Positions 1 through 8,258 of a DNA stretch of 13,285 nt are shown piece after piece; within the stretch, counting starts at the first letter, position 1, and every line of letters starts with the position of its first letter. Made by a program: the position numbers and the translations under genes. The notes under the pieces were generated by a model that saw only the letters and a list, made by a program, of their open reading frames with translations, made no database searches and had not been told where the DNA came from. The DNA comes from Clostridia bacterium (GTDB lineage: Bacteria > Bacillota > Clostridia > Oscillospirales > Ruminococcaceae): assembly GCA_003246805.1 (NCBI GenBank), contig QKDG01000050.1, forward strand, positions 1-13,285, in the 5' to 3' direction.

Positions 1-1
1 T

Positions 2-2131
2 TCACCTGACTTGAACAACTTTGATCGGAATAGTGATTCTACTTATACAATTGAGTTTTCAGCCTCAGACGATATTTCCGGAATTGCCAAAATAATATGG
101 TATGACAAAAACGGCAATCCTAATGATTTGTATCCTGATCAAAACGGGAGATTTTTTGATCATCTTACAAAAAAACAGTGGCAAGGAATCTCGAATATTG
201 TAGCGATTGATGAAGCCGGTAATCAAAGCAATGATATTACAATCGTCAACAAAAGTATTGAGATTGCTTACAGCGATGAGACACGAATTGTGAATACTGA
301 TGGTGATGTTATTAGTGGAGAGCAACTTGACTCCAACAGCAGATATTTTTACAAAGCAGACGAATCACCTGTTTCAATAACATTAACCGTTGTCAACAAG
401 AATTTTTCGGAAAACGACATTACAGTAACTGTCAACAATCAGACTGTTTCGGTGTCCGAATGGGTATATAATAATACTGAAGATGTATATATCGGAAGTA
501 TTCCTGCGCTTTCCGAAGAGGGCGAGTATATCATAAAGATAACAGCTAATGGATACACCATTTTTAGCGAAGAATATACCGGCAGTGCAAGCAATAATGA
601 GTACACATCCAACCCTCATGTAATTGACAGCACCCCGCCGGAAATTGGGGTAACATATACTCCAGCATCCTTGCCGGATGGCAAGTTTGCCTATGATAAT
701 GTGCGAACAGCTGTCTTTACCATAAAGGACAAGAATTTCAGACCAAACGAACTGGAATTCTCCTCGTTCTCTGCAACCGATGTTCAAGGCAACCCTCTGC
801 CAAACGAAGATGACATTGAATTATCACTTTTGAACGCAATCAAAGCGGCATTTAGCGGAGTAACAGCAGTAAATGACGTCTATACTTCAAGTACGGTGGA
901 ATTCAGCACCGATGCAAATTATTCTTTCACGCTCAAATACACAGACTTGGCAAACAACGATGGCTCATATATCGAAACTATGCCTTTCATTATAGACAAA
1001 TCCGCTCCACAAAATCTTCAAATCGTCTATAAAACAAATCCCGTGACCACGTTTTTGAGGATTATCACCTTTGGTTTCTATAATCCTTCTGTGACAATTC
1101 AACTGTATGCCGATGACGCTACTTCCGGCGTTGACCATTTTAATTGGAAGTTCAAACAGGAAGACGACACAAGCACAACGCTGAATGTTTCTGAATTAGA
1201 GGAGCAAATTGATTTTACAGATTCCGAGCATTTCAGTTATACCGATTTGGGCAAAACTGCGGTCGCAACGTTCACTCTCACTGCGAATGATTTTGCACAG
1301 TATCGTGGTAGTTTCAGCTTTACTGCAACCGACAAATCCGGTCATACAAGTGACGTTCACTATGGCGATGGCAAGGTTATGGACGAGGACGGCAATGTTT
1401 ATTATACCCAACAAGGTCATGTCGTGGTTGTCGATACAATTGCGCCGACAAGAATTGTAACCTATCCCGTTCCTAAGCAAATACGCGATAAAGATACTCT
1501 CGTAGCTTATACGGGCGACAAGGCAGTTCAAGTAAATAAGGAAAACATCAATTCCATTATTTATTACGACAATACCTATGGTGAGTTCATTACTGTAAGC
1601 TTGAAAATTACCGAAGCAAATTTCTATGCTGATGATCCCGACTTAATTATTAAGGTAAATGACGAACCTTATTCTATTAACGATTGGACACAAAACGGAG
1701 ACGAATGGACAGGAACAATAAAATTAGTTGACGACGGCTCGTATGTAATTTCTGCTACATATGTTGACCATTCCGGTAACGTGATGCCTGTCTATCAGTC
1801 GGAGAAAATTGTCATTGACAGAGTAAGCCCTGTGGTTGACAAATACACTTTCGTGCCCAAAACAACAAATGCTATTGAAGAAACTACTCAGTTCAGTAAA
1901 AATTTGGAGTATGGATTCTATTTTAAAACTGCGTTTGATGTGACTATACATACTTCTGATGTTTTGCCATCATCTGGACTTGAGAAGATGTCGTATCGTT
2001 TAGTGCCTTATTCAAACGGAATTAAACTTGAAGAACAAAAAGGCACAATTGCCATTGTGGAAGGCATTGCGACACTCGCTATCCCGCTATCCCGGCAGGA
2101 TTCAAAGGGCAGATTTTTGCGGAATGCTTAG
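2..2131 (+). CDS. Ig-like repeat surface protein, upstream part of a frameshifted gene (5' end outside window)
   Basis: This is the middle part of a large extracellular protein. The frame is open from the first bases of the window, so the true start and any signal peptide lie upstream; the first ATG at 11 has no ribosome binding site and is internal. The protein is a string of beta-rich modules of roughly 105-145 residues. Each ends in a linker of the type (I/V)-D-x-x-x-P: IDSTPPEI near nt 622, IDKSAPQN near 994, VDTIAPTR near 1430 and IDRVSPVV near 1812. Most modules contain a D-x-(S/A)-G-N-x-like turn. This spacing and linker style is typical of bacterial Ig-like (Big-type) repeats in Clostridia surface proteins. 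The frame runs into an early stop at 2131 because of the 8-bp duplication at 2078-2093; before that the frame is intact. A role in adhesion or matrix contact is a guess from the architecture. No enzymatic motif is seen. Confidence 0.8.
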   Translation, partial: SPDLNNFDRNSDSTYTIEFSASDDISGIAKIIWYDKNGNPNDLYPDQNGRFFDHLTKKQWQGISNIVAIDEAGNQSNDITIVNKSIEIAYSDETRIVNTDGDVISGEQLDSNSRYFYKADESPVSITLTVVNKNFSENDITVTVNNQTVSVSEWVYNNTEDVYIGSIPALSEEGEYIIKITANGYTIFSEEYTGSASNNEYTSNPHVIDSTPPEIGVTYTPASLPDGKFAYDNVRTAVFTIKDKNFRPNELEFSSFSATDVQGNPLPNEDDIELSLLNAIKAAFSGVTAVNDVYTSSTVEFSTDANYSFTLKYTDLANNDGSYIETMPFIIDKSAPQNLQIVYKTNPVTTFLRIITFGFYNPSVTIQLYADDATSGVDHFNWKFKQEDDTSTTLNVSELEEQIDFTDSEHFSYTDLGKTAVATFTLTANDFAQYRGSFSFTATDKSGHTSDVHYGDGKVMDEDGNVYYTQQGHVVVVDTIAPTRIVTYPVPKQIRDKDTLVAYTGDKAVQVNKENINSIIYYDNTYGEFITVSLKITEANFYADDPDLIIKVNDEPYSINDWTQNGDEWTGTIKLVDDGSYVISATYVDHSGNVMPVYQSEKIVIDRVSPVVDKYTFVPKTTNAIEETTQFSKNLEYGFYFKTAFDVTIHTSDVLPSSGLEKMSYRLVPYSNGIKLEEQKGTIAIVEGIATLAIPLSRQDSKGRFLRNA
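2078..2093 (+). repeat. 8-bp tandem duplication that breaks the Ig-like gene
   Basis: The 8-mer GCTATCCC occurs twice in direct tandem (2078-2085 and 2086-2093), and the period-8 match covers 2077-2094. With both copies, the upstream frame reads AIPLSRQD and stops at 2131. With one copy removed, it reads AIPAGFKGQ and continues without a break into the frame that ends at 4365. The repaired segment also completes the expected D-N-T-G-N turn and Ig-like linker (DAAAPEI). The duplication is therefore the single lesion separating the two halves. Because 8 is not a multiple of three, gain or loss of one copy would switch the gene off or on. Confidence 0.9.
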
Positions 2132-2166
2132 ATAATACGGGCAACAAATCAACAGAAGTTACGCCT

Positions 2167-4365
2167 ATGGCATTTGTCAGCGATGCCGCCGCGCCTGAAA
2201 TTAATGTGACCACCAACAATAACACATCCTATAAGGATGCGGTGGGAAATCGCTTGTTTGCCGACAAAGAAGAAATCGTAACAGTGACCGCAACGATAAC
2301 AGATACAGTTTCGGGTATTCGTGAAATTGGTTATGCCCAAAGTTCTGAGATGGCGTCGTTCGAAAGAAAAACAATTCAAGTAGGAAACGCAGGATATCAA
2401 GTCGGACACGATTTGGGCGACGGTTGGATTATTTCAGCAATTGACAACAACCTCATCACCAGGGTTACAAAGACGTTTTCCTATAAGAACGACGACAACG
2501 ACATAATTCTGTCATTTGACGCAACTGATCGCAGCGGTAACAAAAAGGGAAATGTCCAAAGTGAGATGTTTACGGTCGATAAAACTGACCCCGTCATAAA
2601 CATTGTTTTCCGTGAAGATGACGACACAGATGTTTATTACAGCGCAAATCGAATCGCCGATATAACCGTGCATGAACGCAATTTTGATGCAACTCTTATC
2701 AAAGACGCCATCAAGAATACATTTGGCAGTGTTCCCAGTTATTCGTTTACTGAGGTTTCTAATGAGGAGTATACGGCAGTTGTGGATTTTGATGAGGGCG
2801 ATTATACCTTCTCTATGAGCGGAACTGACTTGGGTAACCATGCGGCGATTGTTAATTTCAGCGGTGGCAATGAGAGAGAGTTTTTTGTTGATAAGACTAA
2901 GCCATCAATTACCGATAATTTTCCTGAATTCGCTTATACTGTTACTGAAGACAGTTTCAACAAAGACAAGCAAGTTACTATTACTGTTGCAGAGCATAAC
3001 TTTGACCCTGAATTAATAAAGCTGCGTGTGCTGCGCAAGGATGCCGGTACGGATCATAACCCGAATGGTTTGGTGGATGTAACCGGTGAATATCTCAGCA
3101 GAGCAAACTGGGCAACGAGTGGCGATGTGCATACCATCACATTTTCCATGAGTTATGATGCCGTTTACAAAATCGAAATGACTCCAGAGGATTTGGCTGG
3201 AAATACTTCTGATTATCGGACGACAGTAGTGTTTGAAATTGACAAGACAGTTCCTGTCGTCAGTGCAAAGAATGGTTCGTATGTCAGCGCAACAGATACT
3301 GAGTTTTTGGAAGCCTATCCTTACAGCAGAAGAGACGGCTCTGCACCAACAGTGGATTTTAGCGATTTAAACATTGACCATATCAAATATTCGCTGACAG
3401 TTTGGGTTCCAGATTATTTAAATTCAGAGGCAATGCCAGTTGTAAAACCCTTAACGGTATATCTTAAGGAAGACACGGCAAAATCCGGCATCATAAAGGG
3501 CAGTAAGTTTACCATTCCGAACTTCACAAATGATGGTGTTTACGCTTTGAAACTTATTGCTGTTGACGTCGCCGGGAACGAGAGCGTACTCAACACAAAC
3601 ACTTACGCCAGAATGGTTGACCAAGATGTTTTGGCATATATACTCGACAGCAATGTTAATAACAAGACCGGGCTTTATTCATTCCAATACGAGGACGGAA
3701 CGCCGATCAGTATGCGTCCGGACAATTTTGACGACCTGAAAATATTTGTTTTGGCAAAGCAAGACACCAATGTTGATATTGTTCTGCGCGATACAAATGC
3801 CGATAAGATTTACGCCAATGCCCAAGTAACGACAGACGACAGCATTTATGGTTTCACAGTTTATAACTTCCTGCTGACATCTGATTTCTTCAAGGATAAT
3901 TACAACGGAGACACTGACATTGATTTGCATTTGACGGTGAAAAATGATGAAGATCGCATTGACTTGGGACGGATGCATATTGATAATGTTGCACCGACTT
4001 GCGTATTGCCCGAAGAGTTTAGTTCATGGCATTGGTATTTTGGTGAAGACTCGCGTACTATAACACTTACAAACATCAGCGAGCTGCTTGATGATTCCAC
4101 TTGCACAGTTTACGACAATGGCAAGGCAATTACGCCGGTTTATTCTAAAGAGGATGGCACACTGACATTCAAGCTTGATAAGGGATGGCATAACGTCGGC
4201 GTAGTTCTTGCTGGAAATGCGTATAACGTGAAAGAGCGAGTAAATATGCACGTTGGCTATTTTTGGTTATGGATTCTAATTTCCTGTGGTTTATTCTTCA
4301 TTGGAGTAGGAACAGGAGCTTTAATTGTACGCAACAAAAAAGTGCAAAAATATGAAGATGACTAA
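2167..4365 (+). CDS. Ig-like repeat surface protein, downstream part with C-terminal membrane anchor
   Basis: This is the C-terminal half of the same gene. The homologous frame actually resumes at about 2095, directly after the 8-bp duplication. The ATG at 2167 lacks a Shine-Dalgarno sequence and lies inside an Ig-like module, so it is probably not a natural start. More Ig-like modules follow, with linkers VDKTDPVI (near nt 2575), VDKTKPSI (2887), IDKTVPVV (3237) and IDNVAPTC (3979). The end carries one strongly hydrophobic helix at about nt 4255-4326 (YFWLWILISCGLFFIGVGTG...), followed by R-N-K-K and a short acidic tail. This fits a single-pass anchor with repeats outside and tail inside. 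No LPXTG sorting motif is seen. If translated alone this half would lack a signal peptide, so it is probably not exported in this genotype. Confidence 0.8.
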   Translation: MAFVSDAAAPEINVTTNNNTSYKDAVGNRLFADKEEIVTVTATITDTVSGIREIGYAQSSEMASFERKTIQVGNAGYQVGHDLGDGWIISAIDNNLITRVTKTFSYKNDDNDIILSFDATDRSGNKKGNVQSEMFTVDKTDPVINIVFREDDDTDVYYSANRIADITVHERNFDATLIKDAIKNTFGSVPSYSFTEVSNEEYTAVVDFDEGDYTFSMSGTDLGNHAAIVNFSGGNEREFFVDKTKPSITDNFPEFAYTVTEDSFNKDKQVTITVAEHNFDPELIKLRVLRKDAGTDHNPNGLVDVTGEYLSRANWATSGDVHTITFSMSYDAVYKIEMTPEDLAGNTSDYRTTVVFEIDKTVPVVSAKNGSYVSATDTEFLEAYPYSRRDGSAPTVDFSDLNIDHIKYSLTVWVPDYLNSEAMPVVKPLTVYLKEDTAKSGIIKGSKFTIPNFTNDGVYALKLIAVDVAGNESVLNTNTYARMVDQDVLAYILDSNVNNKTGLYSFQYEDGTPISMRPDNFDDLKIFVLAKQDTNVDIVLRDTNADKIYANAQVTTDDSIYGFTVYNFLLTSDFFKDNYNGDTDIDLHLTVKNDEDRIDLGRMHIDNVAPTCVLPEEFSSWHWYFGEDSRTITLTNISELLDDSTCTVYDNGKAITPVYSKEDGTLTFKLDKGWHNVGVVLAGNAYNVKERVNMHVGYFWLWILISCGLFFIGVGTGALIVRNKKVQKYEDD

Positions 4366-4654
4366 CATTTTCGCCTTTCATTTTTTGTGTGTAGCTAACG
4401 GGAATTTCAGATAAAACCGATAAAGTATTATGTCAATTGTATATTTAAAAATAAAAATATATGAAAATGCAAAGAATATTAATAAAGTGATGTTAACAAG
4501 GGTTATCCTTGACTTTCGTTTACGAGTGTAACTACTAAATATAAATGGATATATGCCAAATTATGGTGAGCTTAAATTAGCTTGTTGAAACCGCTGACTG
4601 TATTATTAATGTATATAATTTTTCTTGTATTCTTGTTAAGCTAGGAAGCCACTT

Positions 4655-4694
4655 AACACGCTTAAACATTACGTTTGAGCGTGTTTTATTTTTT
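4655..4694 (+). terminator. Intrinsic terminator, + strand
   Basis: A 13-bp stem (4655-4667 with 4673-4685) contains one G-U pair and a 5-nt loop (ATTAC). It is followed by a T-rich run (TTTATTTTTTTT). The T-tract lies only on the + strand side, so it ends + strand transcription. It stands about 290 bp after the surface protein stop, which is far for a simple gene-end terminator. Confidence 0.85.
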
Positions 4695-4766
4695 TTAAAA
4701 TAACCTATTTGCTCCAATGCTCATGACAAGTTTCATTCCAAAGTAATATTTAACATAAGCAACTGC

Positions 4767-4823
4767 AAAGCCCCACTACAAGCCAAGGCAAAGAGTTACA
4801 ATGGCTATATAGCGGGGTTTTTT
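4767..4823 (+). terminator. Long hairpin with T-tract, probable terminator
   Basis: The outer stem is AAAGCCCC (4767-4774) with GGGGTTTT (4814-4821). It continues past an A-C mismatch with CTA/TAG (4776-4778 with 4810-4812) and an inner AGCCA/TGGCT stem (4781-4785 with 4802-4806). Six T residues follow on the + strand. Read on the - strand, the same hairpin lies 45-100 nt after the stop of the last operon gene but has only a weak CTTT tail. It may therefore stop the operon inefficiently or by structure alone. It is the only hairpin candidate found near the operon end. Confidence 0.65.
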
Positions 4824-4868
4824 GTATCGTTTTATTATTAATATTGTCAGACTAAATGGCAAATACGT

Positions 4869-5795
4869 TTATATCAGCAATTCAGCATTATTGTATGTGT
4901 TGATTGCATCCATAATAGCTTTTCTAGTGTCTAATCCTTTTCCCGATAAAACTACTATCTTATTGAAATTATTAATAATATCACCCGAATAATACTCCTC
5001 TAATTTAAACATAGTTCCCACACAATCAAGATAGAAAATCTTGTTTTCTAATTTAATGAAGCCCTTTACCCTATGGGTTTCATGTAAAAACATCTTGACA
5101 AATTTTGTAAAAGCATCAACGCTGGTATTGTCATTGATTTTGACAAGATATTTTTTCAACGTAATATCAACAGTCTGTATCGCATCAATAGATTCGTCTT
5201 TACTTTCAACCATAGAAGCACTGAACCAATCCATCTTTATCTGGCCGAAGCTAGTAGTAGTAATTACTGCATCAGGCTTTACTATTGCAATAGTTCTTCT
5301 GATTTCGTTAAGCTTTTCTTCATCAACAAGGTCAGATTTATTAATAATAATATAATCTGATGCGCATAACTGTTTTTTTACTACAACTGCGGTTTCAACT
5401 ACCTTATGAAATCTTTTGGCATCAACAAGACAAATACAGCCTTTATAATTAATATAATCAGTAAATTTAAACTGGTTTAACGTTCTTACTAGGTTTGCAG
5501 GATTCGTAAGCCCTGAGGCCTCAATAATAATTGTTTCTGAATCTTTTTTTAAAGCCGAACTTAAAACTGATACAAACTGGTCCATCCTGCAACTACATAA
5601 AATAGAACCATTGTTAATTTCATCAAGTGCCACACCAAGATCTGAAAGTAATTTTCCATCTACCCCAACCTCACCAAATTCATTTATAATAACATGAAGC
5701 TTTTTATCCTTTAACTGGTTGATGAGATTGCGCATAAATGTTGTTTTTCCTGCTCCTAAAAAGCCTGTGATAAAATATAGATCCTTCTTCAACAC
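4869..5795 (-). CDS. COG0523/CobW-family GTPase, last gene of the corrinoid methyltransferase operon
   Basis: This 308-residue P-loop GTPase belongs to the G3E group (CobW, HypB and UreG relatives), whose members insert or deliver metals or cofactors to target enzymes. The Walker A motif GFLGAGKT is at residues 11-18, followed by INEFGEVGVD at about 37-46, the EASG switch segment at about 92-95 and the guanine-specificity NKSD at about 152-155. A CobW C-terminal-like domain covers about 210-300. The usual GCxCC metal motif is altered to GSILCSC: the first two cysteines are replaced by Ser and Leu, and only Cys67 and Cys69 remain. No histidine-rich stretch is present. The start is GTG (5793-5795), the only possible one before an in-frame stop; a GAGGGAAG-like site lies about 10-12 nt upstream. 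It starts 16 nt after the thioredoxin-fused UroD gene. Co-transcription suggests it services zinc or corrinoid loading of the methyltransferases; this is inference. Confidence 0.85.
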   Translation of the reverse strand: MLKKDLYFITGFLGAGKTTFMRNLINQLKDKKLHVIINEFGEVGVDGKLLSDLGVALDEINNGSILCSCRMDQFVSVLSSALKKDSETIIIEASGLTNPANLVRTLNQFKFTDYINYKGCICLVDAKRFHKVVETAVVVKKQLCASDYIIINKSDLVDEEKLNEIRRTIAIVKPDAVITTTSFGQIKMDWFSASMVESKDESIDAIQTVDITLKKYLVKINDNTSVDAFTKFVKMFLHETHRVKGFIKLENKIFYLDCVGTMFKLEEYYSGDIINNFNKIVVLSGKGLDTRKAIMDAINTYNNAELLI

Positions 5796-5811
5796 CTGAC
5801 TTCACTTCCCT

Positions 5812-7173
5812 CTACATTACATCCTTTATAGCCTTTTCTAGTTCTTCCTTTGATGGAACAATTGAGCTGAATTTCAATTTACCGTTAATATACATTGACG
5901 GTAGATTTTTAACACCCATCTTTTTGCATCTTGCAATATTCTCTTTTATGGTGAACTTGTATTCAACCATATCAATCGCATCTCCAAAAGTGTCCTTTGC
6001 CTGCTGTGCTGCACCAAACATATATGTGCATGCTGCACAAGTAGCTGAATCAAGCGTAAATACTTCAACAAAGGGCTTTGATAAATTTTCATAGTCAGGT
6101 AATTCAATTTCAATCTCATCATCAACAGCAATATAATTTTTAACCATTTCTCTAACTTTCTCAGTTTCAAGAACAGACTGTGCTACACCAATTGCATTCT
6201 CAATAGGGCAATCATAAGGCATATCGCAACCAGGTGCTAGGACAAAGTTATCTTTATTATCCATATTATCAAGCAAATCAATAACATACTTCATATTATC
6301 CTGCTGAGTACCATGAAGCATTATTGTCGTAAGAGGTATGTTTCCTCCTATTACAATATTATATTTATCGGTTATTTTTTTAGCCTCAAGCAAATTAACA
6401 TTTTCATCAACTGAAATAGAATCTGGATTTGACTTGCACATAACCTCAATATTTCTTGTTGCATCACCACATACAAAGAAGGAAGATTTTGCACCAAGCT
6501 CACGTATTTTATCAAAAAGCTGAGTAAATGGCTTTGCCATGAATTCTTCAAAATGATTAGGAGAAATCTGTGAAATCAATGGGTCAACAACAGCGATTAC
6601 ATCCATACCAGCTTGAACGTAGTATTCAGCCATCTGCATTGCCACTGCATTACAATAATCAAGAAAATCTTTTACCATATCTTCATCATCATACATATCC
6701 ATAAAAATATCATTTCCACGAAGATGAGTAGCCAATGTGAATGGTCCGCAAATCAAGCCGTAAAGTGCTGTAGTATCGCCAACAGATTTTTTCATTCTTT
6801 CCATAACGTCAAGAATGAGAGGAATTCTGCCTGATTCTTTTGTTGGAATAGTGCATTTGCATGGAATTTGAATCTCCTCTGTTCCTTCAAGAGGGTGCGT
6901 TTTAACAGAAGGAGGACCATCCTTAGCCCAAACGAGTTCGCATCCTAAGCATTCAGCTTCAACCTGAAGGTCAAATATTACAGGTTGGCCGTCTGGCTTA
7001 TATAATTCATTTACTTTTATTAATGCTTCATACAACTTGTCAGCGCTTTGAAGAACCTCTGTAGCATCATACCCAACTAATTTTCCTGCATGAACGCCAG
7101 CAAAAGGAACCCAAGGAGTTCTTTCAACCTTTTCGTGATTTAGTGCTTTAAGCAATAGTTCTTTTGGTAACAT
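5812..7173 (-). CDS. UroD-family (MtaA/CmuA-like) methyltransferase fused to a thioredoxin-like domain
   Basis: This 453-residue protein has two parts. Residues 1 to about 340 form a uroporphyrinogen-decarboxylase-type TIM barrel of the kind used by corrinoid-dependent methyltransferases (opening LLLKALNHEKVERTPW, the ICGPFTLATHLRG region and a PGCDMPYDCPIEN end motif). After a linker, residues from about 367 to 453 form a thioredoxin-like domain with Cys379-Ala-Ala-Cys382 and the cis-proline loop NLPSMYINGK (Pro425). The usual family length is about 340, so the extra domain explains the size. The zinc motif HxC of MtaA/MtbA reads Phe-Val-Cys235 here, with His lost, while the later Cys316 of PGC is kept. 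This is not a haem enzyme: the neighbours are a corrinoid protein and its activator. Likely roles are passing the methyl group from the corrinoid protein to an acceptor, or taking it from the substrate. The start has GGAGG 7 nt upstream. Confidence 0.85.
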   Translation of the reverse strand: MLPKELLLKALNHEKVERTPWVPFAGVHAGKLVGYDATEVLQSADKLYEALIKVNELYKPDGQPVIFDLQVEAECLGCELVWAKDGPPSVKTHPLEGTEEIQIPCKCTIPTKESGRIPLILDVMERMKKSVGDTTALYGLICGPFTLATHLRGNDIFMDMYDDEDMVKDFLDYCNAVAMQMAEYYVQAGMDVIAVVDPLISQISPNHFEEFMAKPFTQLFDKIRELGAKSSFFVCGDATRNIEVMCKSNPDSISVDENVNLLEAKKITDKYNIVIGGNIPLTTIMLHGTQQDNMKYVIDLLDNMDNKDNFVLAPGCDMPYDCPIENAIGVAQSVLETEKVREMVKNYIAVDDEIEIELPDYENLSKPFVEVFTLDSATCAACTYMFGAAQQAKDTFGDAIDMVEYKFTIKENIARCKKMGVKNLPSMYINGKLKFSSIVPSKEELEKAIKDVM

Positions 7174-7221
7174 ATTTAAACCTCCATTTATTAATTTCTA
7201 TTTTTGTATAATATGCAAAAT

Positions 7222-8256
7222 CTACTTTTTAAAGAAATATTTATCCTGATTCTGGAATACTTCAACCATAGCCATAATGTTTTCAGGTGGAACATCAAAA
7301 GCAAGAGCATGTGTTGGAGCAATAATGAGCCCGCCGTTATTATGAATTGTATCAAAGATTCTTATACATTCCTTTTTCACTTCTTCTGGTGAAACGAAAG
7401 GCAATACCTGCTGTGTTGATACACCACCCCAGAATGAAAGCTTATCCCCGTACAATTCCTTTATTTTCACAATATCATACACCTCAGGTTGGAATGTCTG
7501 ATAGCAATCAAGTCCGATTTCAATTAAATCAGGCAAAATTTCGTGACAGTCACCACATGAATGCTGTAATACAAATAAGCCTTTATCTTTAACCTTTTTG
7601 TATAAACGTGCCATTTGAGGCTTTATATAGTGTCTCCAATGTTCGGCACCCATAATCAAACCTTTTTGTTGCCCCCAATCGTCCCCAAAATAAATTCCGT
7701 CAAAGTCATATTCCAAAGCGATGTCAACTAAGTGGCAGAAATAATCACCAATCTTTGTAAAGAATTCTTCACATTCGTCAGGACAAGTTACCATGCTGCA
7801 AAGAATATTTTCCATGCCCATTAGTGACCATGAACGTTCAAACATACAGAAACCAAAACCATACATTATGAAACGGTCATCTTTTTCTTTATCCTTTGTT
7901 AATTCTTCACATTCTTTACGAAGTCTGGCTTCGTCAGGTTGAGGGAATACATAATCATAATCTTCTAAATCTTCAATTATATTTACCTCAGGAATACCAA
8001 TATCCTTATCTGCACCGTTACGGTTCCATTCAACGCCAAATTCATCTTTAAAATAACCTGGTTTTTCCTGCATCTCAGTCGGCCAACCCCAGTACTGTGT
8101 ATAATGAAGATAAGCGCCTACTTTCTCTTCAATATTTTTGTCACCTGTGTATTCAATCAACTGTTCCAGAGCCTGTAATGTAAAATCCATATGAAATGGA
8201 ATTGGCTGTGTCTCCTTATGTTTAAGCGTATTAATAACGATTTCTCTGCGTGTCAT
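7222..8256 (-). CDS. UroD-family corrinoid methyltransferase
   Basis: This 344-residue, single-domain UroD-fold protein has the normal length for the MtaA/MtbA/CmuA-like branch. It opens with RREIVINTLKHKETQPIPFH, as family members do, and has a GIYFGDDWGQQKG segment (residues 187-199). A likely zinc motif is His232-Ser-Cys234-Gly, and the end motif is APTHALAFDVPPENI. In MtaA-type enzymes the third zinc ligand is a cysteine in a PGC motif; here that place is His316 (PTH). This is common in UroD-family proteins linked to catabolic demethylation, so the site may be His/Cys/His. Together with the corrinoid protein it is the best candidate for the substrate:corrinoid methyltransferase, but the substrate cannot be read from the sequence. 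Its ATG lies 2 nt after the stop of the activator gene, and its GAGGAGG ribosome binding site is made of the last codons of that gene, so the two are probably translationally coupled. Confidence 0.85.
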   Translation of the reverse strand: MTRREIVINTLKHKETQPIPFHMDFTLQALEQLIEYTGDKNIEEKVGAYLHYTQYWGWPTEMQEKPGYFKDEFGVEWNRNGADKDIGIPEVNIIEDLEDYDYVFPQPDEARLRKECEELTKDKEKDDRFIMYGFGFCMFERSWSLMGMENILCSMVTCPDECEEFFTKIGDYFCHLVDIALEYDFDGIYFGDDWGQQKGLIMGAEHWRHYIKPQMARLYKKVKDKGLFVLQHSCGDCHEILPDLIEIGLDCYQTFQPEVYDIVKIKELYGDKLSFWGGVSTQQVLPFVSPEEVKKECIRIFDTIHNNGGLIIAPTHALAFDVPPENIMAMVEVFQNQDKYFFKK

Positions 8257-8258
8257 TT

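Larger units (their letters stand above)
4366..4868. other. 503-bp convergent intergenic region without a convincing gene
   Basis: This gap lies between the end of the + strand surface gene and the end of the - strand methyltransferase operon. It is very AT-rich and has no open frame with a ribosome binding site on either strand. The recognisable content is two hairpins followed by T-tracts, both oriented for the + strand (4655-4690 and 4767-4823). A TATAAT at 4614-4619 has TTGAAA upstream, but the 23-nt spacing makes it a poor promoter. I see no tRNA or recognisable riboswitch. Confidence 0.6.

Noticed and set aside
2060..2130. Programmed ribosomal frameshift in the Ig-like gene
   Set aside because: There is no slippery heptamer or obvious downstream structure, and the exact 8-bp tandem duplication explains the frame change fully.
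4585..4619. Promoter with TTGAAA and TATAAT for a small RNA
   Set aside because: The boxes are 23 nt apart, outside the workable 16-18 nt range, and the region is so AT-rich that TATAAT is expected by chance.
5812..8256. The two UroD-fold genes as haem biosynthesis enzymes (uroporphyrinogen decarboxylase)
   Set aside because: They sit between a corrinoid activator and a COG0523 GTPase, carry methyltransferase-type cysteine motifs, and there are no other haem genes nearby.
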